Shown here piece after piece: positions 26,382 through 36,300 of a DNA stretch of 64,000 nt. This stretch comes from Stieleria sp. JC731 (GTDB lineage Bacteria > Planctomycetota > Planctomycetia > Pirellulales > Pirellulaceae). The notes beneath the pieces are model-generated. The model was given only the letters and a program-made list of their open reading frames with translations, did no database searches and was not told the DNA's origin. A program made the position numbers and the translations under genes. How positions within the stretch are numbered: the first letter of the stretch is position 1; every line of letters starts with the position of its first letter. Location of the stretch: positions 1,452,481 to 1,516,480 of the forward strand of contig NZ_JAJKFQ010000005.1 of the NCBI RefSeq assembly GCF_020966635.1, in the 5' to 3' direction.

Positions 26382-27224
26382 TTACAATGACATCGGTTTC
26401 TGCGCGACAATCGCACCGTACTGCATCGCACCGGATCGATAAGCGTTTAATAGTGCATCGAAACCGTCGATGAAATCGACCTGTTTCCGATCGAGCACTT
26501 TCGCAAGGTGCCGTACTCCTGTCCGGCTAACGCGTTGTTTGCAAATTTCCCAAGTCTTGGTGACGTGTTGTGTCCACTCGACATTGTGCCGGATCGTCAG
26601 CCCTTGGTCTTCCATCCATCCCGCGTAGTCTTTTCGGGTTGCAAGTGAAGGGCAAACAAAACGCTCACAGACTTCGACGCATTGCTGATGATGATCCGAT
26701 CGACTGGTGTCTTCACCTTCGAACCAGACACAGATCGCAATCCGCCCACCGGGGCGTAGCCATTTGGCGGCATTGGCAAAGAAGGCAGGCTTATCGAACA
26801 GGTGTTCGGTGCATTCAACACTCCAGACGAGATCGAATGAGCTTTCTGGGAACACAACTGTTTCTGCATCGTGCGCGATGAACTGCGTCGATGAGTTGAT
26901 ACGTTGAAGTCGTGAAGAAACCGTTGCCCAATGGGCCTGAATAGGACTGAGGGTCACGCCTGTCGCATGGATGCCACGTCGCTTTGCCAAACGAATGGAC
27001 GATCCTCCCATGCCACAACCTATATCGACGATTTTTTGCCCTGGGGAAATTTCGGCGAGATCGGCCAACGCATCGGTCAGTTGGCATTGCGCAACGCTGG
27101 GAGCCTCGTCCGCATGCCAGAGGCCATGATGGATGTGTGGTCCCCACAACAATCGGTAAAATAAGGTTCCGAGCTGATAGTGGCTTCGTATGGAAGCTTT
27201 TTTGACGGTATCGACGGCGATCAT
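26382..27224 (-). CDS. SAM-dependent C-methyltransferase, tocopherol/MPBQ-type
   Basis: The protein is 280 aa. The N-terminal signature LFYRLLWGPHIHHGLW is characteristic of the gamma-tocopherol/hopanoid-cyclopropane-type methyltransferase group. Motif I is VDIGCGMGGSSIRLAKRRG, followed by GVTLSPIQAHWA and a SVECTEHLFDKPAFF acidic loop. It binds SAM and probably methylates a quinone, tocopherol-like or other isoprenoid acceptor. It lies 84 bp after yceI and 51 bp before the MddA-like gene on the same strand. Confidence 0.82.
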   Translation of the reverse strand: MIAVDTVKKASIRSHYQLGTLFYRLLWGPHIHHGLWHADEAPSVAQCQLTDALADLAEISPGQKIVDIGCGMGGSSIRLAKRRGIHATGVTLSPIQAHWATVSSRLQRINSSTQFIAHDAETVVFPESSFDLVWSVECTEHLFDKPAFFANAAKWLRPGGRIAICVWFEGEDTSRSDHHQQCVEVCERFVCPSLATRKDYAGWMEDQGLTIRHNVEWTQHVTKTWEICKQRVSRTGVRHLAKVLDRKQVDFIDGFDALLNAYRSGAMQYGAIVAQKPMSL

Positions 27225-27308
27225 GAAGTCGTGAGAAATCTGGTACGCACCGCTGCTTGGCGATGCACTGAACGAAATAGCGACATGGGCTACGGTGAAG
27301 CTGTCAAT

Positions 27309-28070
27309 CTATTGACGAGCTGGAATCTCCGACATGGAAATACTTGCCGTCGGGGCAACGAATAGGTTACCGTAGATCCGTAATTCATTCGCAACACCGA
27401 TCGCACCAAAGGCTTTCGAAAACGGTGTGATCCCATAGTCGGTCTGTTTGATTTTGAAACTTCCTTGGACGTGTAGCCAACCACGCGTTTGCTCGGCTTC
27501 GGCTAGAATCGTCAGCGGACGGGTCGTGCCGTGCAAAGTGAACTTTCCTTCAAGACGATAGATCGGCAGACCCTTTTTGCTGTTCTTTCCGGTAGCCGTT
27601 GCGGCACTTAACTCGAATGTTGCAGTCGGATAACGCTCAACATTAAGAATGTCGGCCCCTTTCATGTTCTCGTTGACCGCGGATCTTGTGCCGGCATCAG
27701 TGGTTCCAGTCAGCCCGACAAACTTTCTCGCCGCAGGTGTGTCGGCGTCAAATGACTTCATGTCGAACACCAGCTTTCCGGCTTGCTCGGTGGCTCCAAG
27801 TACCAGAGTGCTTGACTTTAACTTGGCTTCGACACCGTGTTGATGTCCAAGACCTGTTTTATCAACAAACACGTAGACTCGGCTGACTTGTGTTTGCACA
27901 TCGCCAGGTTGATAGCTCGCTTCTGAAGCATCTTCAGAGTGCTTTGAGGCTGTCCGTCCCTCCTGCACCTGGGCATTTCCGACTTGCCCCATCGCAAAGT
28001 GGAATGCAACCGTCAGCATTGCAATCATTGCGACGAAGGGAAAATTGCGAATACGCATCAGAGAATCCAT
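27309..28070 (-). CDS. YceI family periplasmic isoprenoid/lipid-binding protein
   Basis: The protein is 253 aa from ATG 28070, chosen because it gives a good signal peptide (MRIRNFPFVAMIAMLTVAFHFAMGQVGNAQ); the longer ORF to 28190 adds an implausible N-terminus. The mature part has the YceI lipocalin-like pattern: SKLKSSTLVLGA..., GADILNVERYPTATFELS, YRLEGKFTLHGTTRPLTI and GSFKIKQTDYGITPFSKAFGAIGVANELRIYGNLF. Family members bind polyisoprenoids in a beta-barrel. It is first gene of a four-gene operon with a sigma-54-type promoter upstream. Confidence 0.9.
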   Translation of the reverse strand: MDSLMRIRNFPFVAMIAMLTVAFHFAMGQVGNAQVQEGRTASKHSEDASEASYQPGDVQTQVSRVYVFVDKTGLGHQHGVEAKLKSSTLVLGATEQAGKLVFDMKSFDADTPAARKFVGLTGTTDAGTRSAVNENMKGADILNVERYPTATFELSAATATGKNSKKGLPIYRLEGKFTLHGTTRPLTILAEAEQTRGWLHVQGSFKIKQTDYGITPFSKAFGAIGVANELRIYGNLFVAPTASISMSEIPARQ

Positions 28071-28190
28071 TCTTGAGTTAAGGTGATCGTCGAGGAAACG
28101 TTCTCTGTTTCCCAAAGCGGCTTGGGGTGATGAACCTGAGCGCACGGTCTGCCCGAAAGTGCGTTCCAGTTGACCCTGCCGTTTCGACAA

Positions 28191-28206
28191 AGCAAAGCGT
28201 GTGCCG
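28191..28206 (-). promoter_or_regulatory. Sigma-54 (RpoN) promoter for the yceI operon
   Basis: On the minus strand the site reads CGGCACACGCTTTGCT, matching the sigma-54 consensus TGGCAC-N5-TTGC at both -24 (GGCAC) and -12 (TTGC) with exact spacing. Transcription would start near 28180, about 110 bp before the yceI start codon. An NtrC-type activator gene lies divergently alongside, which supports the call. Confidence 0.65.
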
Positions 28207-28279
28207 TCGCACTTTGCGAGTCAAATGCCGCAAAAAAGTGATGTTCGAAGTCTCTCCTGAATCACGAGCGGTCAAAAGC

Positions 28280-28297
28280 TGTCCAGGGAGGTGGACA
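28280..28297. promoter_or_regulatory. Candidate enhancer (UAS) for the NtrC-type regulator
   Basis: TGTCCA-GGGAGG-TGGACA is a perfect inverted repeat placed ~75-90 bp upstream of the -24 element, where sigma-54 activators bind. A related palindrome, TTTGTCCACACAAA, lies at 28531-28544 just before the kinase gene and shares TGTCCA, suggesting that the regulator may bind both. The rest of 28071-28562 shows no gene. Confidence 0.5.
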
Positions 28298-28562
28298 CTC
28301 TTTTTCACTTGCGAAGTTTTTCCATTTTTGCTTGTTCTGTGAGGGGCTGTCGTTGCGGAACGTTGGTGCAGTCTTGGAAATACCCACCGAGCTTGACAAG
28401 CGATGGCGGGACTCATGTCGATTGCTAAGATATGCAACGAGATCAGGGATGGGTTTGATTTGCGTTTTCCACCTCGCATTCGTACCCGTCAATTTAAAAG
28501 CAGACCTTGCCAACAGTCGGAGATGCAAGGTTTGTCCACACAAACACCCGTCCAGCGATTGA

Positions 28563-29885
28563 ATGTCAGATCGAGTCTCAGCTTTGTCGACGATGCTGCG
28601 ATCCCCCGCACGAATTCTGGCCATCGTGTTATCGCTCGTCTTCATCGCAGAAGTTTGTGTGATGTTAATTCTCCCCTATGTCATCCCAGTCTTCTGGGGC
28701 GATGCCGCGAAAGCCTACATCGATGCGATCCTTCTGACTTTGATCTGCGCACCCGCGTTGTGGTGGATCATCATTAGCCCGTTGCGTCGAATTGCGATTC
28801 AAGAACACCTGCGGAGTGAAACCATCGTCGCGAATGCGAGCGAAGGGATTCTTACCGTTGATCAGCATGGCATCGTACGGTCATGCAATCGCGCCAGTAC
28901 TGGGCTGTTGAATTGCGATGTCAATTCTATGATCGGAAGAAACGCAAGCAGCTTTTTCACCGGTTTCCCGGCTGATTTACAGCAAGTGCCAATCAAGTTT
29001 TTCGCGGTGACGCAGTGCGATCATGGGAAAAGCGTTTCGGTTGAAATTTCGATCAGTGAATACCCATCGGAATCTCAGCCGCTTTATGTGGTGATTTTGC
29101 GAGACCTGACCGCTGCCGAAAAGTCGGAAGCCGAGCGACTGTCACGGGCCCGAGAAACCGAGGCCCTTCGAGCTCAGCAAATGGCGACACTCGCCCAACT
29201 TGCGACCGGGGTTGCTCATGAGATTCGTAATCCGTTGACTTCGATCAAGATGTTGATACAGGTTAACCGTGACGCTTTTGCATCGGCCGGTCTACCGACG
29301 GATGATCTGGAGCTTGTTGAGAATGAAATTCGCCGTATGGAACGAAGCGTCAACGGACTGCTCGATTTCGCTCGGCCAGAGGAAGGACTGCATTGCGATT
29401 TTGAAATCCGTGAAGTCATCCGAAAGACGACTCAATTGATCGAGGGGCGTTGCCAACAGCAGAGTGTCGAGTTGTGGATTCAATGTCCCACTGAGTCGAT
29501 GAAAGTTCGTGGTGATGCGGCGCAGATTCAGCAACTGCTGTTGAATCTGTCACTAAATGCACTCGATGTGATGCCTTCGGGTGGTCGTCTGGTGATTCAC
29601 TGCGATCCCAGCGATGATTCGATCAAGATATCCGTCGTTGATAGTGGAAGCGGTATTCGCGAAGAGATACTACAAAGATTGTTTACACCCTTCGCAACGA
29701 CTAAGCCAACAGGCGTCGGCTTGGGCTTGAGCATTTGCAAACGGATTGCCGAAAGCCACGGCGGAACGTTGACGGGGGAAAATCGGTCTGTGGGCGGAGC
29801 CGAATTTTGTTTGACCCTACCGAGACTGGGAATTGTTCTGGAGTCCGATTCACGCTCCGCAAACGCACCATGCAAAGCCTATTAG
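28563..29885 (+). CDS. PAS-domain sensor histidine kinase
   Basis: The protein is 440 aa. Two N-terminal helices (ILAIVLSLVFIAEVCVMLILPYV; AILLTLICAPALWWIII) flank a very short periplasmic loop. A PAS domain follows (~residues 85-190; IVANASEGILTVDQHGIVRSCN), then HisKA with VAHEIRNPLTSIKML (phospho-His ~219), and a HATPase domain with N box (LLLNLSLNALDVM), DSGSGI and GVGLGLSICK. With so small a periplasmic loop it probably senses a membrane or cytosolic signal. It is the NtrB-type partner of the regulator, whose start it overlaps by 16 bp. Confidence 0.92.
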   Translation: MSDRVSALSTMLRSPARILAIVLSLVFIAEVCVMLILPYVIPVFWGDAAKAYIDAILLTLICAPALWWIIISPLRRIAIQEHLRSETIVANASEGILTVDQHGIVRSCNRASTGLLNCDVNSMIGRNASSFFTGFPADLQQVPIKFFAVTQCDHGKSVSVEISISEYPSESQPLYVVILRDLTAAEKSEAERLSRARETEALRAQQMATLAQLATGVAHEIRNPLTSIKMLIQVNRDAFASAGLPTDDLELVENEIRRMERSVNGLLDFARPEEGLHCDFEIREVIRKTTQLIEGRCQQQSVELWIQCPTESMKVRGDAAQIQQLLLNLSLNALDVMPSGGRLVIHCDPSDDSIKISVVDSGSGIREEILQRLFTPFATTKPTGVGLGLSICKRIAESHGGTLTGENRSVGGAEFCLTLPRLGIVLESDSRSANAPCKAY

Positions 29886-31291
29886 TTATCGATGATGAGA
29901 TCTCGATTTGCAAAGCCTTCCAGCGTGCATTTACGAGTGACCGACTGACCGTTCACTCTGCCAGTACGGCTGAATCCGGGGAGGCATTGTTTCGCGAGTC
30001 GCTGCCTGATGTAGTGATCGTTGACTTAAGTCTTCCTGATTCGAGCGGCCTCGAACTGTTCAAGCGATTGCGGGAGGTTGACTCACGTGTGCCATTCATC
30101 TTTATCACCGGGCACGGCACGGTCGAATCCGCAATCGAAGCAACAAAGCTTGGGGCATATGACTACCTTTTTAAACCGCTCGAACTCGTCGAGGTTCGTT
30201 CGCTGCTTGATAAAGCGCTGAACTTAAGTCGCATGGTTCGGGTTCAACCAGCTTTGTCAGACGACGATCTTGGTGACGCCCCAGTCGGCGAAGCGATCGT
30301 TGGGCGTTGCCAAGCTATGAACGAGGTTTACAAGGCGATAGGTCGCGTCGCGTCTCAAAACATTACTGTACTTTTGCAGGGAGAGAGCGGCACCGGAAAG
30401 GAGGTGGTCGCTCAGGCGATCTATCATCACAGTTCACGATCAAACGCTCCTTTTCAAGCAATCAATTGTGCTGCGATTCCAGACGCACTGCTAGAAAGCG
30501 AAATCTTTGGTCACGAGAAAGGCGCCTTTACCGATGCGAATCGACAACGCATCGGTAAGCTGGAGCAGGTTAACGGTGGGACTTTGTTTCTTGACGAAGT
30601 TGGCGACATGTCGCCGATGACGCAAGCAAAACTACTTCGCGTACTTCAGGATCAGACCTTTGAACGTGTTGGAAGCAACGACCCGATCAAAGTTGATGTC
30701 CGAATTATTGCTGCAACGAATCACAATCTGAAACAGCTTGTCAGCGAAGGCTTGTTTCGTTCCGATCTGTTCTTTCGTCTAAGCGTGATCACGATCGAGC
30801 TTCCGCCGCTGCGCAATCGTGACGGCGATCTACCGGTTCTAGCTGAGTATTTTTTGCGGAAGTACAGCCGTGATTTTGGAAAGGAAATCCGCAGCGTTTC
30901 CTCGGAGGCACTGGAGCACCTTGAGCAATATCACTGGCCGGGTAATGTACGTGAGTTGGAAAGCGTCATAAAGCAATCGTTGCTATCAGCCCGTGGTCAT
31001 GTTTTGTTGCCAGAGTTCCTCCCATCATTGGTGGTTGGTCAAACAGCCGACCCCAATGAGAATTCCGCATCATGTGTGCTTTCGGATGGCTTTCTTGACG
31101 AACGTCTTCAGGATGGGGCAACCAACCTCTACGACGAAGCGATTAAATTGGCCGAGCATCAGATCATTCGGCGCACGCTCTCTTTTACTTCTGGCAACCA
31201 ACTCAAAGCCGCCACGATTCTAGGTATTTCTAGGGTGACACTGCGCAGTAAGTTAAAATCCCTGAACATCAATCCGGTGGATTTCGCCTAG
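29870..31291 (+). CDS. NtrC-family sigma-54-dependent response regulator
   Basis: The protein is 473 aa from ATG 29870, overlapping the kinase gene; the longer ORF start is inside the kinase. The receiver domain has VIDDE and [10 protein letters not shown] (phospho-acceptor Asp). The AAA+ domain has Walker [11 protein letters not shown], Walker [13 protein letters not shown] and the R-finger region, ending in NVRELESV. The C-terminal Fis-type HTH is [17 protein letters not shown]. The sigma-54-contact loop reads EKGAFTDA rather than the canonical GAFTGA, a single Gly-to-Asp change. It probably activates the divergent yceI operon. Confidence 0.92.
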   Translation: MQSLLVIDDEISICKAFQRAFTSDRLTVHSASTAESGEALFRESLPDVVIVDLSLPDSSGLELFKRLREVDSRVPFIFITGHGTVESAIEATKLGAYDYLFKPLELVEVRSLLDKALNLSRMVRVQPALSDDDLGDAPVGEAIVGRCQAMNEVYKAIGRVASQNITVLLQGESGTGKEVVAQAIYHHSSRSNAPFQAINCAAIPDALLESEIFGHEKGAFTDANRQRIGKLEQVNGGTLFLDEVGDMSPMTQAKLLRVLQDQTFERVGSNDPIKVDVRIIAATNHNLKQLVSEGLFRSDLFFRLSVITIELPPLRNRDGDLPVLAEYFLRKYSRDFGKEIRSVSSEALEHLEQYHWPGNVRELESVIKQSLLSARGHVLLPEFLPSLVVGQTADPNENSASCVLSDGFLDERLQDGATNLYDEAIKLAEHQIIRRTLSFTSGNQLKAATILGISRVTLRSKLKSLNINPVDFA

Positions 31292-31390
31292 CGAGCTAGT
31301 TGCAGGGCGGTGCGGGGGCGACTGCACCGCATTTGTGAGGATGCCCTTGAACGATACCTGAACTGTTAATCCGTCCTAAAGTTAAAAAGT

Positions 31391-31753
31391 ATGGCTCCCA
31401 AACCGCACCCCATTTTCAAGAAGACTTTTGCATCGCTTTATCCGGCTTACGTCGCGAAGGCGGAGCGAAAGGGGCGGACCAAGGCAGAGGTCGACCAAAT
31501 CATCAAATGGATGCTTGGATACGATGCCAGGGGTTTAAAGAAGACGTTGAATAACGAAACGACTGTCGAATCATTTTTTATCGATGCTCCCAAGCCCAAC
31601 CCGAATCGCGAACTTATCAAAGGCGTGGTCTGCGGCGTTCGCGTTGAAGAAGTCGAAGACCCGACGATGCGAGAGATCCGCTATCTCGACAAGCTGATCG
31701 ACGAACTTGCCAAGGGAAAGGCGATGGAAAAGATTTTGCGAACACCGAGCTAA
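31391..31753 (+). CDS. DUF2200 family protein
   Basis: The protein is 120 aa, full length for the family. The typical start [41 protein letters not shown] and [21 protein letters not shown] end match DUF2200, a small basic cytosolic protein of unknown function. The C-terminal block gives it the MmcQ-like helix pattern. It is monocistronic and followed by a strong terminator. Confidence 0.85.
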   Translation: MAPKPHPIFKKTFASLYPAYVAKAERKGRTKAEVDQIIKWMLGYDARGLKKTLNNETTVESFFIDAPKPNPNRELIKGVVCGVRVEEVEDPTMREIRYLDKLIDELAKGKAMEKILRTPS

Positions 31754-31773
31754 GCCAGGTGACGCACGAATAG

Positions 31774-31814
31774 AAAAAGCCCGCGACAATCGAGCGATCG
31801 TCGCAGGCTTTTTT
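31774..31814. terminator. Bidirectional intrinsic terminator after DUF2200
   Basis: AAAAAGCCCGCGAC (31774-31787) and GTCGCAGGCTTTTTT (31800-31814) form a 13 bp stem with one mismatch, with A and T tracts on either side. It can act for DUF2200 on the plus strand. Before island insertion it could also have terminated tRNA-Ser on the minus strand. Confidence 0.85.
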
Positions 31815-31819
31815 CATTT

Positions 31820-31838
31820 AGCGGAGGACATGTGACTC
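31820..31838 (+). other. Distal attachment site (att) repeat
   Basis: AGCGGAGGACATG-T-GACTC matches the tRNA-Ser 3' end at 40673-40691 in 18 of 19 positions, same orientation. The sequence right after it has no tRNA character, so it is a fragment left by integration and not a second tRNA. Confidence 0.7.
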
Positions 31839-31991
31839 CCCGCGGTGCGTACCGTAAATACCGGCGAGTAAAGCACTTTCGAAGGTAATCCGTGTCCAGT
31901 GAACAACTTGCATAAATCCGTCTGATGTCAGTTGTTGTCACGTGTTCTCGCCCGTAGGCAGGATTTTTGGCACAGTGTGCCACGTCCAAAA

Positions 31992-32332
31992 GTTGAGTCT
32001 CAACTCGCGAGGCTCTCACGATACCTCAAACCCGACTTGCTGATCATTGATGGTATGGGAAGGAAGCAGTTGCACAAACGCAGCGGCGAGTTCCTGTTCG
32101 AGACGATCATGCGTCGTTACGAAATGCGAAGCACCATGATGACGACCAACCGGCCGCTGAAGGACTGGGCAAGTTGATCGATGATGTCCCCAGTGCGAGC
32201 GCAATCTTGGATCGGTTCTTGCAGTCCGCGGAAATCAAGAAATTCAGCGACCGAAGCTACCGTCTTTCGAGCGGAAAAACTTCCACAGGGACCAGACCGC
32301 CCACCGGCTCTGATGCCGACAAAGAAGAATAG
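31992..32332 (+). pseudogene. IS21-type IstB ATPase remnant, frameshifted
   Basis: Frame 1 encodes ARLSRYLKPDLLIIDGMGRKQLHKRSGEFLFETIMRRYEMRSTMMTTNRPLKDW, the Walker-B and sensor region of IstB helper ATPases. It stops at ~32177, and the family pattern continues in another frame (GKLIDDVPSASAILDRFLQSAEIKKFSDRSYRLSSG) to TAG 32330-32332. The N-terminal half with Walker A is missing and there is no istA. It is a dead IS21 fragment. Confidence 0.85.
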
Positions 32333-32438
32333 ACCGGGGAATCCCCTCCCCGAATGTTTATCAACCAACAATTTCAAAAGGGACCACAAGCGTTCACAGG
32401 TGGTCTATTTTTAAGCGCCCATCGACATTTGGTTTGGC

Positions 32439-32580
32439 ATGCCTCGCGAGAAGCCGACTCGATTCGATTTCTTTCCATCAAACGCGAACCTGACCGAACG
32501 CATCTTAAGATTCATCGAATACTACAATACAACGATGGCCAAACCGTACCGTTGGGCCTTCACCGGATTCGCATTTGACT
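32439..32580 (+). pseudogene. IS630-family transposase C-terminal remnant
   Basis: The frame contains NLTERILRFIEYYNTTMAKPYRWAFTG, the distinctive C-terminal helix and YN...AKP..W..TG motif of IS630/Tc1-mariner-type transposases. Nothing of the catalytic DDE domain precedes it and the downstream residues are unrelated. It is a short relic inside the island. Confidence 0.65.
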
Positions 32581-32838
32581 TACCATCGGCGGCCTCATGC
32601 AGCCACAATGTCACGCTGTCTTGGTGCACAGCCACAATGGGTATCGCCTTTATTCATGATGAGATCGTGGAAAGGTCATCACGGCAATTGCTTACCGCCA
32701 AATTTCGCAATCGCGAACTGATTTAGCTGGCAACGCGTTGCTACACCTTTAACTACCGATCTTCTTAAATGAGGGGCCAAATTTTTTAGTGGCTCCTTTG
32801 AGGGATTCGCTACCGTTCCTCTTTGAACGACGGTGGGA

Positions 32839-33060
32839 CTAGCGAGCGTGCTCCTGTCGATCGACGCCGCCTGGTTTTGGAACAGGATCCAAGAACTGGG
32901 AATTCTCTAGTTCTCGATCCTTAGCGATAAGGGCGGCAGCGATTTGCTGAAGCGTTTGACCGTCGCTGCTCGTATTCGGGAAAGCCTCCAGGGTTGCATC
33001 GTCCGCCTGGAGAATTTCCCAAAACAGGGACTCCGCTTTGCGAAATCGTTCCTTGTCCAT
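32839..33060 (-). CDS. Small hypothetical protein (possible truncated protein-kinase N-terminus)
   Basis: The protein is 73 aa from ATG 33060, preceded by GGGAGG at 9 bp, a good Shine-Dalgarno. The sequence MDKERFRKAESLFWEILQAD, followed by an acidic stretch and LLxA-like helix, resembles the short N-terminal region found ahead of PknB-type kinase domains in planctomycetes. No kinase domain follows. It could be a truncated relic or a small gene; function unknown. Confidence 0.4.
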   Translation of the reverse strand: MDKERFRKAESLFWEILQADDATLEAFPNTSSDGQTLQQIAAALIAKDRELENSQFLDPVPKPGGVDRQEHAR

Positions 33061-33348
33061 GCAGTAACCTCCCAGACTACCAAATGTACACCGCGCAAAG
33101 GAGGCGCGGCTCATGAAGTTACCTAACGTACAAATCGAGCTTAGTGCTTCTCTGTTTCTCGGCGGGGTTGGATTTCTCGTCAAAATTCTTTGCAAATTCG
33201 TGAAGGTCTCTTTCTCCGTTTCGCGTTTGGATTCTTACAGATCAGTTTCAAACTGCACGCCAGCTATTCCCTGTCTGTGCCGGTCAACGTCTTTTCCCGG
33301 TAGTCAGAATCGCCAGCAACCAGCTCCGAATCCAGAAAAGAGAACCCA

Positions 33349-36300
33349 ATGTCGCGTCGTCGCCTCTTCGCAAGTGCATCAAAACGCAACCGACTCCGCA
33401 AAGCCACGGTCCACAAGGTGACGTTAGAGAGGCTAGAGCGACGAGAGCTGCTCGCCGCAGATCTTGGAGTTATTGACGAGGGCCTGCAATCCGGTTTTCT
33501 TGCCGGGGTCCAAGCGGAGGTCAACCGTGACATCCTCTCGGTCCCCGCTCCTTTCGTCGGAACCGCGCTGGCTGAGAATATCACTGATGGAACGACATCA
33601 AATCAGTTTTTGACGGGCTTTCAAAACAAGCTTTATTCCTTAGACATTGCAAGTGGCGCCACAATCGCGGAGGTGAAAACGCAACTTGCAACAACGCTGG
33701 AGATCGATGAATCGGCGATTGTCGTCACCGGCGACGATGACGATAGCGAGATTCGCTTTGATGTGACCTTGACCGGTGCCATCAGCCAAGCTGGCGCTGT
33801 CGGATTGGAGTTGGTTGGTGCGGATCCAGAACTCGAACTACTTTTGGGAACCGACGGACAAGTTAACCTAAACTTGGCCATGTCCTACGAACTCGCCTTC
33901 GTCATTAGCGAAGATGCAAACGGCGTCAGCAGCTTCTCGCTCGATACGTCTTCTACAGATGAATTGACGATAGACTACACGGCACGCATTCGAGAAGATT
34001 TTGATAGTGGTAAAGGTCGCATCGGTGTGTTCGTTGCCGATTTCTCTGAATCTCAACACAAAGTTTCTGAATACTCTGGGTCGTACACGCTGAATGTGGA
34101 GCAAGCGACAAGTGGTGCCCCGGAAGTTAGCGGGTTGTTGATTGGCTCGGGCGGCGCTTACCTTGATATTGAAGCGTCATTCTTCCCGAACATCGACCTG
34201 CCGACAGACTTGATCAATCTAGGTGTCACAGCCGAGGGTAGCGTCGAATACAACACTCTGATCAACTTCTCAGGCGGTGAGGTTTCCTCGGCAGGAAACG
34301 AAATCACTGTCGGGCTTGGTGATGTCGCCATCGACGTCGGCAAAATCTACTCAGATTTTGTGGATCCGTTGGTGCGAAGACTTCAAGACAATCTAAAGCC
34401 ACTGCAACCGATCGTGGATTTCGTGTTGGAACCCATTCCCGTGATCAGCGATGTCATGGAAATGGCCGGCCGGGGGCCCATCAATGCTCTTGGCTTGGCA
34501 GGCATCGGACCGAATGATCCCGCAGCGATCGCTGTTCGCGTTGTGGATGCCATCTTGAACTACCAAGGTCTTGCTGGCCTCAACAGCGAGAACATCCAAT
34601 CGTTGTTTGACCTTGAGTATGAAAAGATTGACTACGACCCTGATGAAATCAAGGACCGTAAAAGCGAAGTACAGAAGAACATTGATGACCTGCGTACCGG
34701 CAAGCTAGTTCCAAAGCTGGATGATGTTCTGCAAACTCCCGAAGGCCAGGCTGAGTTCGAGCGAGAGATGTCATGGGGTGCCGAATTTGAGGGCGCATTC
34801 GAACTCCCGTTCTTGAGTGACATCGATATTCTCGCTGGCTATTTAATGGGCGACACCTCAGGTGAGTTGATGACCTTTGGTGTTACGGGCGCTTTTGAGA
34901 TTGGTGGCAGCGTGTCGGTACCGATAGCACCTCTGCTGAATCTGGTTCAACTGAATGCGGGGTTGACTGTCGGCCTTGGCTTTGACCTGCACGCGGGTTA
35001 CGACGCGTACGGCATCGCCCAGTTGACCGAAGTAGCAGATTTCTCGTCTGAAGAGGCTTTGCAACAAAGTTTGGAAGACAACACGTTGCTGCTTGTGAAC
35101 GGCTTCTACATGGACGATCAAAATGAGTTAGCTAACAACGTCGGAGTTGGCGAAAACTCGGATTCTGATGCCCCCGAAGCTTCACTTACCGTACGCGTCA
35201 CGGGTGGCGTCTCCGGTGGAGTGGATCTTGGCGTCGCCAGTGCAACCATCGGCGGCGCCCTTTTCCTCGAAGGGACTCTCGAACTGGACCTGAACGATTT
35301 GCCGGACTCCGATGTCTCAGTCGTCAACTGGCCCGATACGCTTTCACCACTCTGGACGCCCGAATACTTGGATTCGCCAGAGCAGTGGAACTACGACGGT
35401 CGGATTCGAGTTCCAGAATTGGTGACGATTGTTGAAGAGAATCCACTAGCCGTTACCAACATCAACGGAAGTCTCGCAGCTGGTTTAGAAGCAAGCATTC
35501 AGATCAAGACGCTCTTCGTGACTCTCGTCGACATGAGTTGGGAACTCTTCCGCATCACGTTAGTCGACGGCACTCTGTTTGAGGCCGACGACGCGGAGCT
35601 ACTTCTTAACGCCAATCAATCCCAGCTCGGGGAAGTTGTCGATGGTCAGCTTCGGCTATTCGTTGGTCCTGACGCTGTTCGCCGAACGGATGCTGCGCCA
35701 ACAGTCGAAGACGAAAGAATAACGATTCGCTCCCTTGGCGCTTCCCGCGATGGTGGCGAAACCACCTTAGTAGTGCTGGAAACACCGCAAGGTGATAAAC
35801 ACTCACGCATTTTTAAAGGTGTCACCAGCATCGTTGGCAACACGGGAAGTGGAAACGACTTTGTTAATGTCGTTTCCGGTGTCACCTCCGACGTGACACT
35901 GTACGGCGGCGAAGGTGATGACCAGTTCGTCGTGGATTCAACCGGTGTCGCGACGCTCTATGGCGACGCAGGAAGTGACACGCTGGTCGGCGGTCGCGGC
36001 AATGATTACTTGATTGGTGGCAGTGGAGATGACTACATCGAAGGCCGCAGTGGTGATGATTCGCTGTATGGCAATGAGGACAACGACACGATCTACGGCG
36101 GTGCTGGCAATGACCTGCTCGAAGGTGGTGATGGCAATGACGACCTTGACGGAGGGTTTGACGATGATAGCCTCTTCGGTAACGAAGGAGCCGACACACT
36201 GCGAGGGGCCGAAGGTTCCGACCTGCTCGACGGCGGTGCGGGCGATGACACGATTCGCTTTTGGTTCGTGCTGAACGATGCATTCTCAACGGATACCCTT

